Below, in pieces: positions 34,024 to 42,816 of a stretch of 64,000 bases of DNA. The first letter of the stretch is position 1. Each line of letters begins with the position of its first letter. The DNA is from Rhizobiales bacterium CCH10-E5 (GTDB lineage: Bacteria; Pseudomonadota; Alphaproteobacteria; Rhizobiales; Beijerinckiaceae): the NCBI GenBank assembly GCA_001556125.1, contig LSIG01000139.1, positions 1 through 64,000 of the forward strand. Reading direction: 5' to 3'. Under the pieces are notes generated by a model. That model saw nothing but the letters and a program-made list of their open reading frames with translations. It made no database searches and had not been told where the DNA came from. Made by a program: the position numbers and the translations under genes.

Positions 34024-36282
34024 TCAGGCGGATCGGCGCGCCGCGTCGGCCTGACTGGGGGCCGCCGCCGCGGGTTCGGTGGCTTCCAGCGCCAGCACGG
34101 TCCGAAGCAGCGTCGCCTGCAGCTCCGAGAGGTCGGCCGTCTCTCGGGTGCGGACGGCGACCTCGGCTTCGCGGGCTGCGGCTTCCACCGCGGAGAAGCC
34201 GAGCGTTCCCGCGAGCCCCTTGAGCGTGTGCAGCTCGCGGATCGCGGTTTCGCGGTCGCCAGCCAGCAAAGCCCTGGTGGCTTCGGCCGCGGCACGCGTG
34301 GCGTCCGGCCAGAATTGCCGGGTCAACTCGTCAAGCAGATCGCCGCCGATCTCCCGCCTCAATTCGGCGCGGATGAACGGGTCGACGGGGTCGATGACGG
34401 TCTCGCCGGCGGCGGCGTCCGCGGCCTGCGCCAGCGCTGCCGGCCTTGCTTTCTCGTCGGGGTCCGGCAGCCAGCGCGCGAGGATCGCGGCCAGCTTGCC
34501 GCGGTTGATCGGCTTGGCGACGAAGTCGCTCATCCCCGCTGCCAGGCAGGCCTCGCGGTCGCTGGCGAAGGCGTTGGCGGTCAAACCGATGATGGGCAGC
34601 TCGACGCAACCCTGCTGCCGGATCGCCTGCGTTGCCTCGAGCCCGCTCATCACCGGCATCTGCATGTCCATCAACACTAGATCGTAGCGCCCTGAGCTCA
34701 CCAGGTGAGTGGCGATCCGGCCATCCGGGGCGTGATCGACCTCGACACCGAAGCGCTGGAGGAGTTCACGCGCGACGGTGAAATTGATCGCGTTGTCTTC
34801 CGCGACGAGGATGCGGCCGGTGAAGCGCCGGTCCCCTGTCGTCTCCGGCTTCGGCTGCAGCCCCGGCTCGGGCGCACGGACCGGCTGTCGCTCCGATGAT
34901 GTGACGAGTCCGACCGGCAGGGTGAACCAGAAGCGCGTGCCACTGCCTTCTCGCGATTCGACGCCGATGTCGCCGCCCATCGCGCCGATCAGCCGCCGGC
35001 AGATGGCGAGGCCGAGCCCGGTGCCGCCGAAGCGGCGGTTGATGGTGATGTCGAGCTGGCTGAAATCCTGGAAGAGCCGGTCGCGCGCCTCGGGCGGGAT
35101 GCCGATGCCGGTGTCCTCGACCTCGACCGTCAGGCGATCGCCTTCGATCCGGCACGAAACGCGGACGCCGCCGCGATCGGTGAATTTGACCGCGTTGCCG
35201 ACGAGATTGAAGAGGATCTGCCGGAGCCGTGTCGCATCCGTCGTGACCCGGGCTTGTGGTTGCTCGACATGCAAGGTGATGTCCTTGTCGCGGGCGCGGG
35301 CGCCCATCACATGGGCGACGCTGGCGAAGACCTCGCCGAGCTCGAAGGGCAGCATTTCGAGCTCGACGGCGCCGGATTCGAGCTTCGAGAAGTCGAGGAT
35401 GTCGTCGATGAGTGCCAGCAGGGTGTCGCTGCATTCGCCGATCACGGAGAGCTTCTCGCGCTGACTCTCGCTCATCTGTGTCCCGCGCATGATGTCGACC
35501 ATGCCAATGATGCCGTTCAGCGGGGTGCGGATCTCGTGGCTCATCGTGGCCAGGAAGATCGACTTGGCGCGGGCCCCGGCTTCGGCGCGCTTGGCGGCGT
35601 CGGCGTTCTCGATGCTCAGCCGCTCGAAGCGGCGCCGCGCGATGCGGATTTGGTAGAGCTGGACGCCGAGATAGGCGACGATCATCGCCAGCGAAACGAT
35701 CAGCGCCGTCATGGCGCCGCCGAGCTGCTGATAGGCTGCCGTCAGCTCGTTGCGGTCCTCCACCCGAATCCGCGACTGGGCGAGGTTGGTGACGTTGAGC
35801 AGGCGCTCGGTGTTCTGCATCAGCGGCGAAAGTTCTGCGAGCAGGGCCGCTGCCTGCGCCGTGGCCCCGGCATCCTCTGCCAGCGCATCGATGGTCGGAG
35901 CGAGCGCGAGGATGCGATCACGCGCATCCTGCGCCAGCGTCAGGATCTCCGGAGTCTGGCCGAACTTTGTCCGGTAATGATTGCTGATGAGAACGGTGGT
36001 GCGGCTGTAGAGGATGTCGTAGCGCAGCCCGACATCGGCGCGCCGCTGGGCGCTGAAGCCCTCCCGCAGATCCTGAACGGCGCTGGCGAGTTTTTTCGCT
36101 TCGCGGTCGAGCTGGTAGGCCGCCCAGACGAGGTCCTCGCGCACGCTTTCATCCGTCGCCCGGTGACGCGTACCGAGCGCCGAAAACATCGCCATGACGA
36201 CGCCTCCCAGCAGGATGCTGAGCCCGACGAGCGCCAGGATGCCCAGATTGTTCAGCCGGTTCTGTTTGCTGGGCTTATCCAT
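34024..36282 (-). CDS. Hybrid sensor histidine kinase with receiver and HPt domains
   Basis: 752 aa. TM1 (about 15-35), a periplasmic helical region of about 150 residues, TM2 (about 190-210). Kinase H-box FLATMSHEIRTPLNGIIGMV, HATPase with NLVGNAVKFTD and GGTGLGLAICRRLIG; receiver with ILVAEDNAINFTVA and the Asp in YDLVLMDMQMPVMSG; C-terminal HPt His in RELHTLKGLAGTLGF. Full phosphorelay in one chain, so output is through a separate regulator. It follows the small molybdopterin-fold protein gene by 28 bases, likely one operon. Confidence 0.94.
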   Translation of the reverse strand: MDKPSKQNRLNNLGILALVGLSILLGGVVMAMFSALGTRHRATDESVREDLVWAAYQLDREAKKLASAVQDLREGFSAQRRADVGLRYDILYSRTTVLISNHYRTKFGQTPEILTLAQDARDRILALAPTIDALAEDAGATAQAAALLAELSPLMQNTERLLNVTNLAQSRIRVEDRNELTAAYQQLGGAMTALIVSLAMIVAYLGVQLYQIRIARRRFERLSIENADAAKRAEAGARAKSIFLATMSHEIRTPLNGIIGMVDIMRGTQMSESQREKLSVIGECSDTLLALIDDILDFSKLESGAVELEMLPFELGEVFASVAHVMGARARDKDITLHVEQPQARVTTDATRLRQILFNLVGNAVKFTDRGGVRVSCRIEGDRLTVEVEDTGIGIPPEARDRLFQDFSQLDITINRRFGGTGLGLAICRRLIGAMGGDIGVESREGSGTRFWFTLPVGLVTSSERQPVRAPEPGLQPKPETTGDRRFTGRILVAEDNAINFTVARELLQRFGVEVDHAPDGRIATHLVSSGRYDLVLMDMQMPVMSGLEATQAIRQQGCVELPIIGLTANAFASDREACLAAGMSDFVAKPINRGKLAAILARWLPDPDEKARPAALAQAADAAAGETVIDPVDPFIRAELRREIGGDLLDELTRQFWPDATRAAAEATRALLAGDRETAIRELHTLKGLAGTLGFSAVEAAAREAEVAVRTRETADLSELQATLLRTVLALEATEPAAAAPSQADAARRSA

Positions 36283-36310
36283 CGGGCGGCGCCTCGGTGC
36301 GGTGCGCGCT

Positions 36311-36817
36311 TCAGCGCACCTCGATGGACTTCACCTGCCAGGCTGAGCGGCCGAAATAGAGCTCGTTGTAGAGCGAGGGCTGCTCGTCGAAGGGGTAGAT
36401 CACGAAGATCGGCCCCTTGTCGCGCACGGAGATCGGCTTGTCGTTGATCTTCGTCGCAAGGATCACGGGCCATTTGCGGAAGTCCTCGACCGGAATCTCG
36501 ACCGCGTAGTCGTTGAGCGCCGTCACCTTCAAGGTCGTCCCGGTCGCGCCGACCTGGTCGAGCAGCGCGGCCCCGAGGGGGCCTTCGAAGCGCATCTTGT
36601 CGGAATACCAGGGCGTGCTGGCCGTCGTCATGCGCTTGGGCAGGGCGTCCAGCATCGCTGCGTCGAAGGTCGCGCCATCCAGCCCGTTGCGATGGGCGAT
36701 CTTGCCCGAGACGGTCAGGATCACCGGGCCCTTGGCAGCAGGGATTTCGGCAGCGCCGGCCTGGCCGGCAGGTGCGAGGCAGGCAAGGCAGAAAAGGAGT
36801 GCGAGACGGATCAGCAT
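36311..36817 (-). CDS. Secreted molybdopterin-oxidoreductase-fold protein lacking the Moco cysteine
   Basis: 168 aa. Signal peptide RLALLFCLACLAPAGQAGA, mature start AEIPAAKG. The core (GPVILTVSGKI, MTTASTPWYSDKMRFEGPL, ALNDYAVEIPVEDFRKWPVILA, GPIFVIYPFD) resembles the sulfite-oxidase/YedY molybdopterin-binding fold. The mature chain has no cysteine, so it cannot coordinate molybdenum as those enzymes do. It lies 28 bases upstream of the hybrid kinase gene, which suggests a periplasmic sensing partner. Confidence is for the gene; the role is inferred. Confidence 0.82.
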   Translation of the reverse strand: MLIRLALLFCLACLAPAGQAGAAEIPAAKGPVILTVSGKIAHRNGLDGATFDAAMLDALPKRMTTASTPWYSDKMRFEGPLGAALLDQVGATGTTLKVTALNDYAVEIPVEDFRKWPVILATKINDKPISVRDKGPIFVIYPFDEQPSLYNELYFGRSAWQVKSIEVR

Positions 36818-36860
36818 GACAGGTCTCCTGTCGGTTGTAAGGGGTTCGCCGACGGCGAGC

Positions 36861-37921
36861 TCAGCTCGCGAGGGCGATCGGCGTAGTCAGAGGATCGGAC
36901 GTGGCGTTGATCAGGGCGAGAATGTCGGTCCAGCGGGCCTCGAAGGCGGCGACGCAGGCCGGATCGAAATGGCGGCCGGAGCCGGCGAGGATGAACTGGC
37001 GGGCGTCTTCGGGCGGGCGTCCGGGCCGGTAGACGCGGTTGGCGCAGAGCGCCTCGAACACATCCGCCACGGCAGCGATGCGCCCTTCGACGGGGATGTC
37101 ATGGCCCGAGAGACCGCGCGGATAGCCCTTGCCGTCCCAGCGTTCGTGATGGGTGGCCGCGATGCGTTCGGCGCAGCGCATCAGGGCGGAGCGGCCGTCG
37201 GCGAGGATCGCCTCGCCGATCGACACATGCGTCGCATCACCGCCATCTCCTCATCGGTAAGGCGGCCCGGCTTCTGCAGAATGAAGTCGGGGATGCCGAT
37301 CTTGCCGACGTCGTGCATCGGCGCGGCGGCATGGATGGTCTCGCATTGCTCGGCGTCGAGACCCAGCCCCTCGGCGATGATCTTGCACAGTGCGGCCATG
37401 CGCGCGACGTGATCGCCGGTGTGTCCGTCGCGGCAGTCGATGGCGCGCGAGAGCCGCCGCGCCATGTCGCGCTGGCTCTCGACCAGATCCTGCGTCGCCT
37501 GGCGAACCTCCTTGGCGAGCCAAGCCGCCTTGTCGCGCATCGCGGTTTGCGCCTCGCGCAGCGCCAGCAGGTTCTGGACGCGAACGCGCAGTTCGACGGG
37601 CTCGATCGGCTTGCGCAGGAAGTCGGTCGCACCAGCGTCGAGTGCTGCCAGGCGGGTCTCGCGCTCCTCTGTGGTGGTGACCATCACGATCGGCTGGTCG
37701 CGATGGTTCGGCATCTGCCGCAGCGCCCGGATAAAGGAAACGCCATCCATCTCGGGCATCATGTAATCGACCATGACGAGGTCGAACTCGATGCTCGCCG
37801 CCGCCTCCAGCGCCTCGAGCGGGTTCGAAAAAACCGTGATGTGATGGTCGCCAATGTTGTTCACAACGCCGCGCAGCACCATCAGATAGGTGCGGTTGTC
37901 GTCGACGATCATGATCTTCAT
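36861..37921 (-). pseudogene. HD-GYP response regulator (RpfG-like) with a frameshift
   Basis: Two overlapping frames make one protein. Frame 1 from ATG 37921 encodes a receiver (VDDNR, D52 in MVDYMMPEMDG, RKPIEP) and the HD half with MHDVGKIGIPDFILQ (His203-Asp204). Frame 2 encodes the rest (HHERWDGKGYPRGLSGHDIP, IAAVADVFEAL). The change falls at about 37226-37231: after codon 231 one base is missing, and adding a single C restores the reading. No slippery heptamer is present. The split protein cannot form the full HD-GYP phosphodiesterase for cyclic-di-GMP. A sequencing error is possible. Expected intact length about 353 aa. Confidence 0.85.
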
Positions 37922-38179
37922 GCGGTTGGCCTTTGCCCGGTCAAGCGGCCTCCTGTCGTCGCATGCGGCCGAGGCGGCAGCACCCGCCCCCGCCGCGCCT
38001 GCATTTCGGCAGCCACTACTCCTGCCGTTAGGGCAAGCGGATTAAAATAAGTTCAATCCGGATGTGTAAAATGCGACGGTCCGGCAAAAAACTCGTGGTC
38101 GGACGCTTGTCTGCTGTCATTTGACCTTGCGAAGCGATGTGCGACGCTGCATCCCCATCGCGCCCCGTCCGGACGACCC

Positions 38180-39673
38180 ATGCCGATCTCCCAGGCCTTT
38201 TTCCGCCGCACCAATCTCCTGCTGATGGCGGCGGGCATCCTTGCGCTCGTCACCATCGTGGCGGGCTCGCTGTGGCTGACGCTCGCCTCGGAGCGATCCT
38301 TCGCGCAGGTCGTCGATGCGCGCGAGGTCCGCAGCGCATCTGCCGATCTGATGTCGCTCGTTCAGGATGCGGAGACCGGCCAGCGTGGCTTCCTGCTCAC
38401 GCGCGATGCGACCTATCTGGCGCCCTATACCGAGGCGGTGGCGCGCTTCGAGGAGCGGTTCCAGCGGCTGGCCGAAGCGGTCGCCGACGAGATCGACATG
38501 GCGCCCTATGCGGCGCGTCTGCGCCGTGCGCTGGATGCGAAGATGGCCGAGCTGGCCGAGACGGTGGCTGCGTCGCAGCGCGGCGATTTCGCGGGGGCGC
38601 TGGCGCTCGTCGAGGATGGCCGCGGCAAAACGCTGATGGACGAGGCTCGCGCCGCCTTCGCCAGTATCCTCGAGCGTTCGGAGGCGCGCCTGCTCGCCGC
38701 CATCGCCGCGCAGGAGACGGCGGCCTCGCGGCTGCGCTGGGTCACGATCATCGGCGCCATCGTCATTCTCGGGCTCGCGGCGGCAGCGGCCTGGACGATC
38801 CTGAGCTATACCAACGAGATCGTCGGCGCCCGGCGTGAGCTAGAAGTGTTGAATGCCGGGCTGGAGGAACGCGTGCGCGAGCGCACCGATGCGCTGATCA
38901 AGGCCAATCAGGAGATCCAGCGCTTTGCCTATATCGTCACGCATGATCTGCGGGCGCCGCTGGTCAACATCATGGGTTTCACCAGCGAACTGGAGGAGAC
39001 CCTCAAGCCGATCGGGGCCTATCTCGACGCTCCCGACGACAAGGCGGTGGCGCTGAAGGCCGAGGCCGAGACGGCGCTGAAGACCGATGCGCCGGAGGCG
39101 CTGGAGTTCATCCGCTCCTCGACGCGCAAGATGGATGGGCTGATCAACGCGATCCTGAAGATCTCGCGCGAGGGCAGCCGGGCCTTGAAGCCCGAGCGGG
39201 TGATGCTCGATGCGCTGCTCGAGGCGGCCGCTGCGGCGGTCCATCATCAGGCCAGCGAGACGGGCGGCGGCATCGCCATCGAGGCGAAGACCGACCGCAT
39301 CGTCAGCGACCGCTTCTCGCTCGACCAGATCATCGGCAATCTGCTCGACAACGCCATCAAGTACCGCGCGCCTGATCGGCCCCTGCAGATCGTCGCTCGC
39401 ACGCTGGCGCCGCGTCCGGGCTGGGTGGCGATCGAGATCGAGGACAATGGCCGCGGCATCGCGGCCAGCGACCACGAGCGGATCTTCGAGCTGTTCCGGC
39501 GCTCGGGAACACAAAATACACCGGGCGAGGGGATCGGGCTTGCGCATGTACGCACGCTCGTGCGCAACCTCGGCGGAGACATCACCGTCCGGTCGGAATT
39601 CGGGGTGGGAACGACCTTCACGGTCCTGCTGCCGGCCGATCTGCGGAGCGTGAAGCGGAGCCACGAATCATGA
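38180..39673 (+). CDS. CHASE3-domain sensor histidine kinase
   Basis: 497 aa. TM1 (about 12-33), CHASE3-type extracellular helix bundle (about 50-180: DAETGQRGFLLTRDATYLAPY), TM2 near 190-213, coiled coil, then a kinase core with H-box FAYIVTHDLRAPLVNIMGFT and HATPase (NLLDNAIKYRA, DNGRGIAASDHERIFELF, GLAHVRTLVRNLGGDI). The class resembles phytochrome-type kinases. Its stop overlaps the next start by 4 bases (ATGA), so it is coupled to the small receiver gene. Signal unknown. Confidence 0.94.
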   Translation: MPISQAFFRRTNLLLMAAGILALVTIVAGSLWLTLASERSFAQVVDAREVRSASADLMSLVQDAETGQRGFLLTRDATYLAPYTEAVARFEERFQRLAEAVADEIDMAPYAARLRRALDAKMAELAETVAASQRGDFAGALALVEDGRGKTLMDEARAAFASILERSEARLLAAIAAQETAASRLRWVTIIGAIVILGLAAAAAWTILSYTNEIVGARRELEVLNAGLEERVRERTDALIKANQEIQRFAYIVTHDLRAPLVNIMGFTSELEETLKPIGAYLDAPDDKAVALKAEAETALKTDAPEALEFIRSSTRKMDGLINAILKISREGSRALKPERVMLDALLEAAAAAVHHQASETGGGIAIEAKTDRIVSDRFSLDQIIGNLLDNAIKYRAPDRPLQIVARTLAPRPGWVAIEIEDNGRGIAASDHERIFELFRRSGTQNTPGEGIGLAHVRTLVRNLGGDITVRSEFGVGTTFTVLLPADLRSVKRSHES

Positions 39674-40113
39674 CCAACGCCAAACCCGTGTCGATCGTGA
39701 TGATCGAGGATGACGAGGGCCATGCCCGGCTGATCGAGAAGAACATCCGGCGGGCCGGGGTCAACAACGAGATCATTCCGTTCACCAACGGCACCGAGGC
39801 GCTGGCCTATCTGTTCGGGCCGGACGGGTCGGGCATGGTCAGCTCGGGACGCCAGCTCCTGATCCTGCTCGATCTCAACCTGCCCGACATGGGCGGCGTC
39901 GACATCCTCGAAAAGGTCAAGGCCAATCCGCACACCAAGCGCTCGCCCGTGGTTGTACTGACGACGACCGACGACAGCCGCGAGATCCAGCGCTGCTATG
40001 ACCTCGGCGCCAATGTCTACATCACCAAACCGGTGAACTATGACGGTTTCGCCAATGCCATCCGCCAGCTCGGGCTGTTCTTCTCGGTCATGCAAGTGCC
40101 CGAAACCCCGTGA
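39670..40113 (+). CDS. Single-domain response regulator (Rcp1-like)
   Basis: 147 aa receiver only, no output domain: MIEDDEGHARLIEKNIRRAG, the phospho-accepting Asp in LILLDLNLPDMGG, VVLTTTDD and the Lys in YITKPVNY. The pattern (ED-x-GH-x-R-L) is that of Rcp1/Fix-type receivers used by phytochrome-like kinases. Overlaps both neighbours by 4 bases, fixing it between the CHASE3 kinase and the next kinase in one relay. Confidence 0.95.
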   Translation: MTNAKPVSIVMIEDDEGHARLIEKNIRRAGVNNEIIPFTNGTEALAYLFGPDGSGMVSSGRQLLILLDLNLPDMGGVDILEKVKANPHTKRSPVVVLTTTDDSREIQRCYDLGANVYITKPVNYDGFANAIRQLGLFFSVMQVPETP

Positions 40114-41183
40114 CCTCCGCGGATGATCCGGCCATGCCCCATCGGCCGCTGACGGTTCTCTATATCGACGACGACGTGGCGCTGGGCCGGCTCGTGCAGC
40201 GCATCCTCGCGCGCAAGGGCTATGCGGTTGAGCATGTCGGCGATGCCGAGGCCGGGCTGGCGCGTATCGCGCAGGGCGGCATCGACGCCGTGATCCTCGA
40301 CCATGACCTCGGAACGAGTTCGGGGCTGGAGGTGCTGGCGCGTCTCGCCGGCAGCGAGGGGGCGCCGCCCGTGGTCTATGTCACCGCCTCCTCCGAACTG
40401 GCGATCGCGGTCCAGGCCCTGAAGGCCGGCGCGGTCGACTATGTCGTCAAGACGATCGGCGAGGATTTCGAGGTGCTGCTGACCGCTGCGCTGGAGCAGT
40501 CGGTCGAGCGGGCGCGTCTGCTTCGCGCCAAGGAGGAAGCCGAGCGCGAGGTCCGCGACGCGCGCGACCGCGCCATCGTGCTGCTGGCGGAGGTCAACCA
40601 CCGCGTCGCCAACAGTCTAGCGCTGGTGTCGTCGCTGGTACGGATGCAGGCCGCCTCGGTGCAGGATGCCGGGGCGCGCGCGGCGCTGGCCGAAACGCAG
40701 GCGCGCATCACCGCGATCGGCAATCTCCACCGCAGCCTCTACACCTCCGACGACGTCCGTACCGTCGATCTTGCGGCCTATCTCGAGACGCTGGTGCGCG
40801 AGCTCGGCCATTCCATGTCGGCGGCCGGGCGCACGCCCGATATCCGCTTCGAGGCGGTGCCGATCCTGATGAAGACAGACAAGGCGGTGTCGATCGGCAT
40901 GATCGTCACCGAGCTGGTGACGAACGCGATCAAATACGCCTATCCCGAGGGGACGGGCGAAATCCGTGTCTCGCTCGCGCGCGAGCCGGACGGCGCGACG
41001 CTGCTCGTCGTGGCCGATGACGGGGTGGGCTGGTCGGGGCAGGGACCGGCGACGGGCACCGGCCTCGGCGGCAAGATCGTCGGCGCCATGGCGCGCAGTC
41101 TCGGCACCAGCATCGATTATGCGCGGCAGGCCCAGGGGACGCGCGTGACGATCCGGATCGCGGAGGAAGAGCCCGCGGCCTGA
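40110..41183 (+). CDS. Receiver-HWE/HisKA_2 histidine kinase fusion
   Basis: 357 aa, soluble. Receiver (about 12-130: LYIDDDVALGRLVQR, Asp in DAVILDHDLGTSSGLEVL, VKTIGEDFE) fused to HisKA_2 with AIVLLAEVNHRVANSLALVSSL (phospho-accepting His) and a HATPase (TELVTNAIKYAYPEGTG, DDGVGW). GTG at 40110 overlaps the previous stop; ATG 40134 is an alternative. The three genes 38180-41183 thus encode kinase, receiver, and receiver-kinase, a relay in series. Ends 13 bases from the convergent MarR gene. Confidence 0.93.
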   Translation: MTSADDPAMPHRPLTVLYIDDDVALGRLVQRILARKGYAVEHVGDAEAGLARIAQGGIDAVILDHDLGTSSGLEVLARLAGSEGAPPVVYVTASSELAIAVQALKAGAVDYVVKTIGEDFEVLLTAALEQSVERARLLRAKEEAEREVRDARDRAIVLLAEVNHRVANSLALVSSLVRMQAASVQDAGARAALAETQARITAIGNLHRSLYTSDDVRTVDLAAYLETLVRELGHSMSAAGRTPDIRFEAVPILMKTDKAVSIGMIVTELVTNAIKYAYPEGTGEIRVSLAREPDGATLLVVADDGVGWSGQGPATGTGLGGKIVGAMARSLGTSIDYARQAQGTRVTIRIAEEEPAA

Positions 41184-41196
41184 GGCCGGCGGTGGC

Positions 41197-41724
41197 TCAG
41201 AGGCTCGCAGCGGCGCGCGCGGCCTGGTCGTACTGGCCCGAGAGCGAGCGCATCGCCGTGGCGATCTCGGAGAGGCGCTTCGGGTCGAGCCCGGTCGACA
41301 GCACCGACTTGACCAGAAGCTGCTCGCGAATCCGGGCATAGGCACGGCAGGCTTCCTCGCCCGCAGGCGTCACCTCCACCGTCTTCTCCTTGCCCTTGCG
41401 GCCGGCCTTGAGGAGCTTCAGGCGCTCCAGCTTCTTGAGCGCGTAGTTCACCAGATGCGTGTCCTCGATGTTGAGGACGAGGCAGATATCGGCGAGGCGC
41501 TTGGCCTTGCCGCGATGGTTGACGTTGTGCAGCACCAGCACGTCGAGCGGGGACAGGTCCGGCGTGCCGGCGGCGGCCATGGCGCGCACCATCCAGCGAT
41601 GGAAGGCGTGCACCGTCATGCTCATCGCGAACTCGAATTCCGAAAGAGCCGGCATCGCGCCCGCCGCCAGATGGCCGGAGGAGACGATGGGGCCGAGTTC
41701 GGTGGAGGAGGGCGGTGATGACAT
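41197..41724 (-). CDS. MarR-like winged-helix regulator linked to TRAP operon
   Basis: 175 aa. HTH region SPLDVLVLHNVNHRGKAKRL and ADICLVLNIEDTHLVNYALKKLERLKLLKAG, wing GRKGKEKTVEVTPAGEEAC; the N-terminal FEFAMSMTVHAFHRWMVRAM supports dimerisation. It matches the predicted MarR group (HTH_27) found beside TRAP transporter genes. ATG 41724 is the start. Last gene after dctQ-dctM-dctP, separated from dctP by a 10-bp hairpin, so expression may differ from the upstream genes. Confidence 0.88.
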   Translation of the reverse strand: MSSPPSSTELGPIVSSGHLAAGAMPALSEFEFAMSMTVHAFHRWMVRAMAAAGTPDLSPLDVLVLHNVNHRGKAKRLADICLVLNIEDTHLVNYALKKLERLKLLKAGRKGKEKTVEVTPAGEEACRAYARIREQLLVKSVLSTGLDPKRLSEIATAMRSLSGQYDQAARAAASL

Positions 41725-41758
41725 CGTCGCTCGCCGGAGGGGCCGCGGGGGAAGCGGA

Positions 41759-41784
41759 CCCCGCGCCCCGGTGAGGGCGCGGGG
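41759..41784 (-). terminator. Hairpin between dctP and the MarR gene
   Basis: Perfect 10-bp GC stem CCCCGCGCCC / GGGCGCGGGG with a 6-base loop (41769-41774), 9 bases beyond the dctP stop on the transcribed strand. No T-run follows. It may attenuate or stabilise the upstream messenger, so the binding protein is made in excess of the regulator. Confidence 0.5.
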
Positions 41785-41792
41785 CGGCAGCC

Positions 41793-42782
41793 TCACATCT
41801 TCTTGTAGGCGTCGACGATCGCCTGGCCGTCGGCACCGGCCTTCTTCAGCCAGTCGCCGGTCAGGGTGTCACCGGCCTTCTTGAAGCCGGCGGCGAGCTC
41901 GGCGCTCGGGGCCTGGACCTTCATGCCCTTGGCCTTGAGCTGCTCGAGATACCAGCCGGACTTCTCCTCCCACATCTTCCAGCCGCGCGCTTCGGCGTCG
42001 GCGGAGGCCTTGAGGATGGCGTCCTGCGTCGCCTTGTCGAGCCCGTTGAAGGCGGCCTTGTTGACGAAGGTCGCGTTCTTCGGGATCCAGGCCTGAACGT
42101 CGTAGAAATGCGTCAGCGACTCCCAGACCTTGGAATCGTAGCCGGTGCCGCCCGAGGACATGAAGGAGTTGACGACGCCGGTCGCGAGCGCCTGCGGCAG
42201 TTCCGCCGCTTGGATCGTCACCGACTGCATGCCGAGCAGATCACCGAGGCGGGCCGTGCCGACATTGTAGGAGCGCCACTTGAGGCCCTTCATGTCGTCG
42301 ATCGTGTTGAGCTCCTTCTTCGTGTAGACGCCCTGCGGTGCCCAGGGAACCATGAACAGCAGCTTCACGCCCTGGGAGTCGAGCTTCTTCTCCACGGCGG
42401 CCTTGGAGGCGGCATAGAGCTTCTTGGCGTCGGCGAAGGACGTCGCGAGGAAGGGCACGACGTCGATGCCGTAGACCGGATCCTCGTTCTCGTGGATCGA
42501 GAGGAGCACCTCGCCCATCTGGGCCTGGCCGCTCTGGACCGCGCGCTTGATCTCGGGGGCCTTGAACAGCGAGGCGCCGGGATGGACGGTGATGGCGAGC
42601 TTGCCGCCGGTCGCGGCCTCCACATCCTTGGCGAACAGCGTGAGGTTCTCGCTGTGCGGGTTGTCGGCCGGGTAGGCGGCCGGGAGATTCCATTTGGTCT
42701 GCGCCGCGGCGGGTGCGGCGAAGGCCAGCGCGCTGACGCCGAAGGCGAAGGCCGCGGCGGTGAAGATCCTGCGGTCGATCAT
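41793..42782 (-). CDS. dctP: TRAP transporter solute-binding protein DctP
   Basis: 329 aa. Signal peptide IDRRIFTAAAFAFGVSALAFAA-like with AAAQ cleavage. DctP fold: KWNLPAAYPADNPHSENLTL, a central arginine in MKGLKWRSYNVGTARLGDLLG, and a C-terminal long helix. Unlike C4-dicarboxylate DctP, the ligand is unknown; the divergent oxoprolinase suggests a pyrrolidone or hydantoin-like substrate. GAGGGA precedes the ATG. Follows dctM by 34 bases; three transporter genes in order Q-M-P. Confidence 0.93.
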   Translation of the reverse strand: MIDRRIFTAAAFAFGVSALAFAAPAAAQTKWNLPAAYPADNPHSENLTLFAKDVEAATGGKLAITVHPGASLFKAPEIKRAVQSGQAQMGEVLLSIHENEDPVYGIDVVPFLATSFADAKKLYAASKAAVEKKLDSQGVKLLFMVPWAPQGVYTKKELNTIDDMKGLKWRSYNVGTARLGDLLGMQSVTIQAAELPQALATGVVNSFMSSGGTGYDSKVWESLTHFYDVQAWIPKNATFVNKAAFNGLDKATQDAILKASADAEARGWKMWEEKSGWYLEQLKAKGMKVQAPSAELAAGFKKAGDTLTGDWLKKAGADGQAIVDAYKKM

Positions 42783-42816
42783 GATGTCATTCCCTCTCTT
42801 GTTGGTTGTGGGTGGG

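Noticed and set aside
37181-37260. Programmed frameshift to join the HD and GYP halves
   Set aside because: No slippery heptamer and no downstream structure at the junction; a one-base deletion or sequencing error is simpler.
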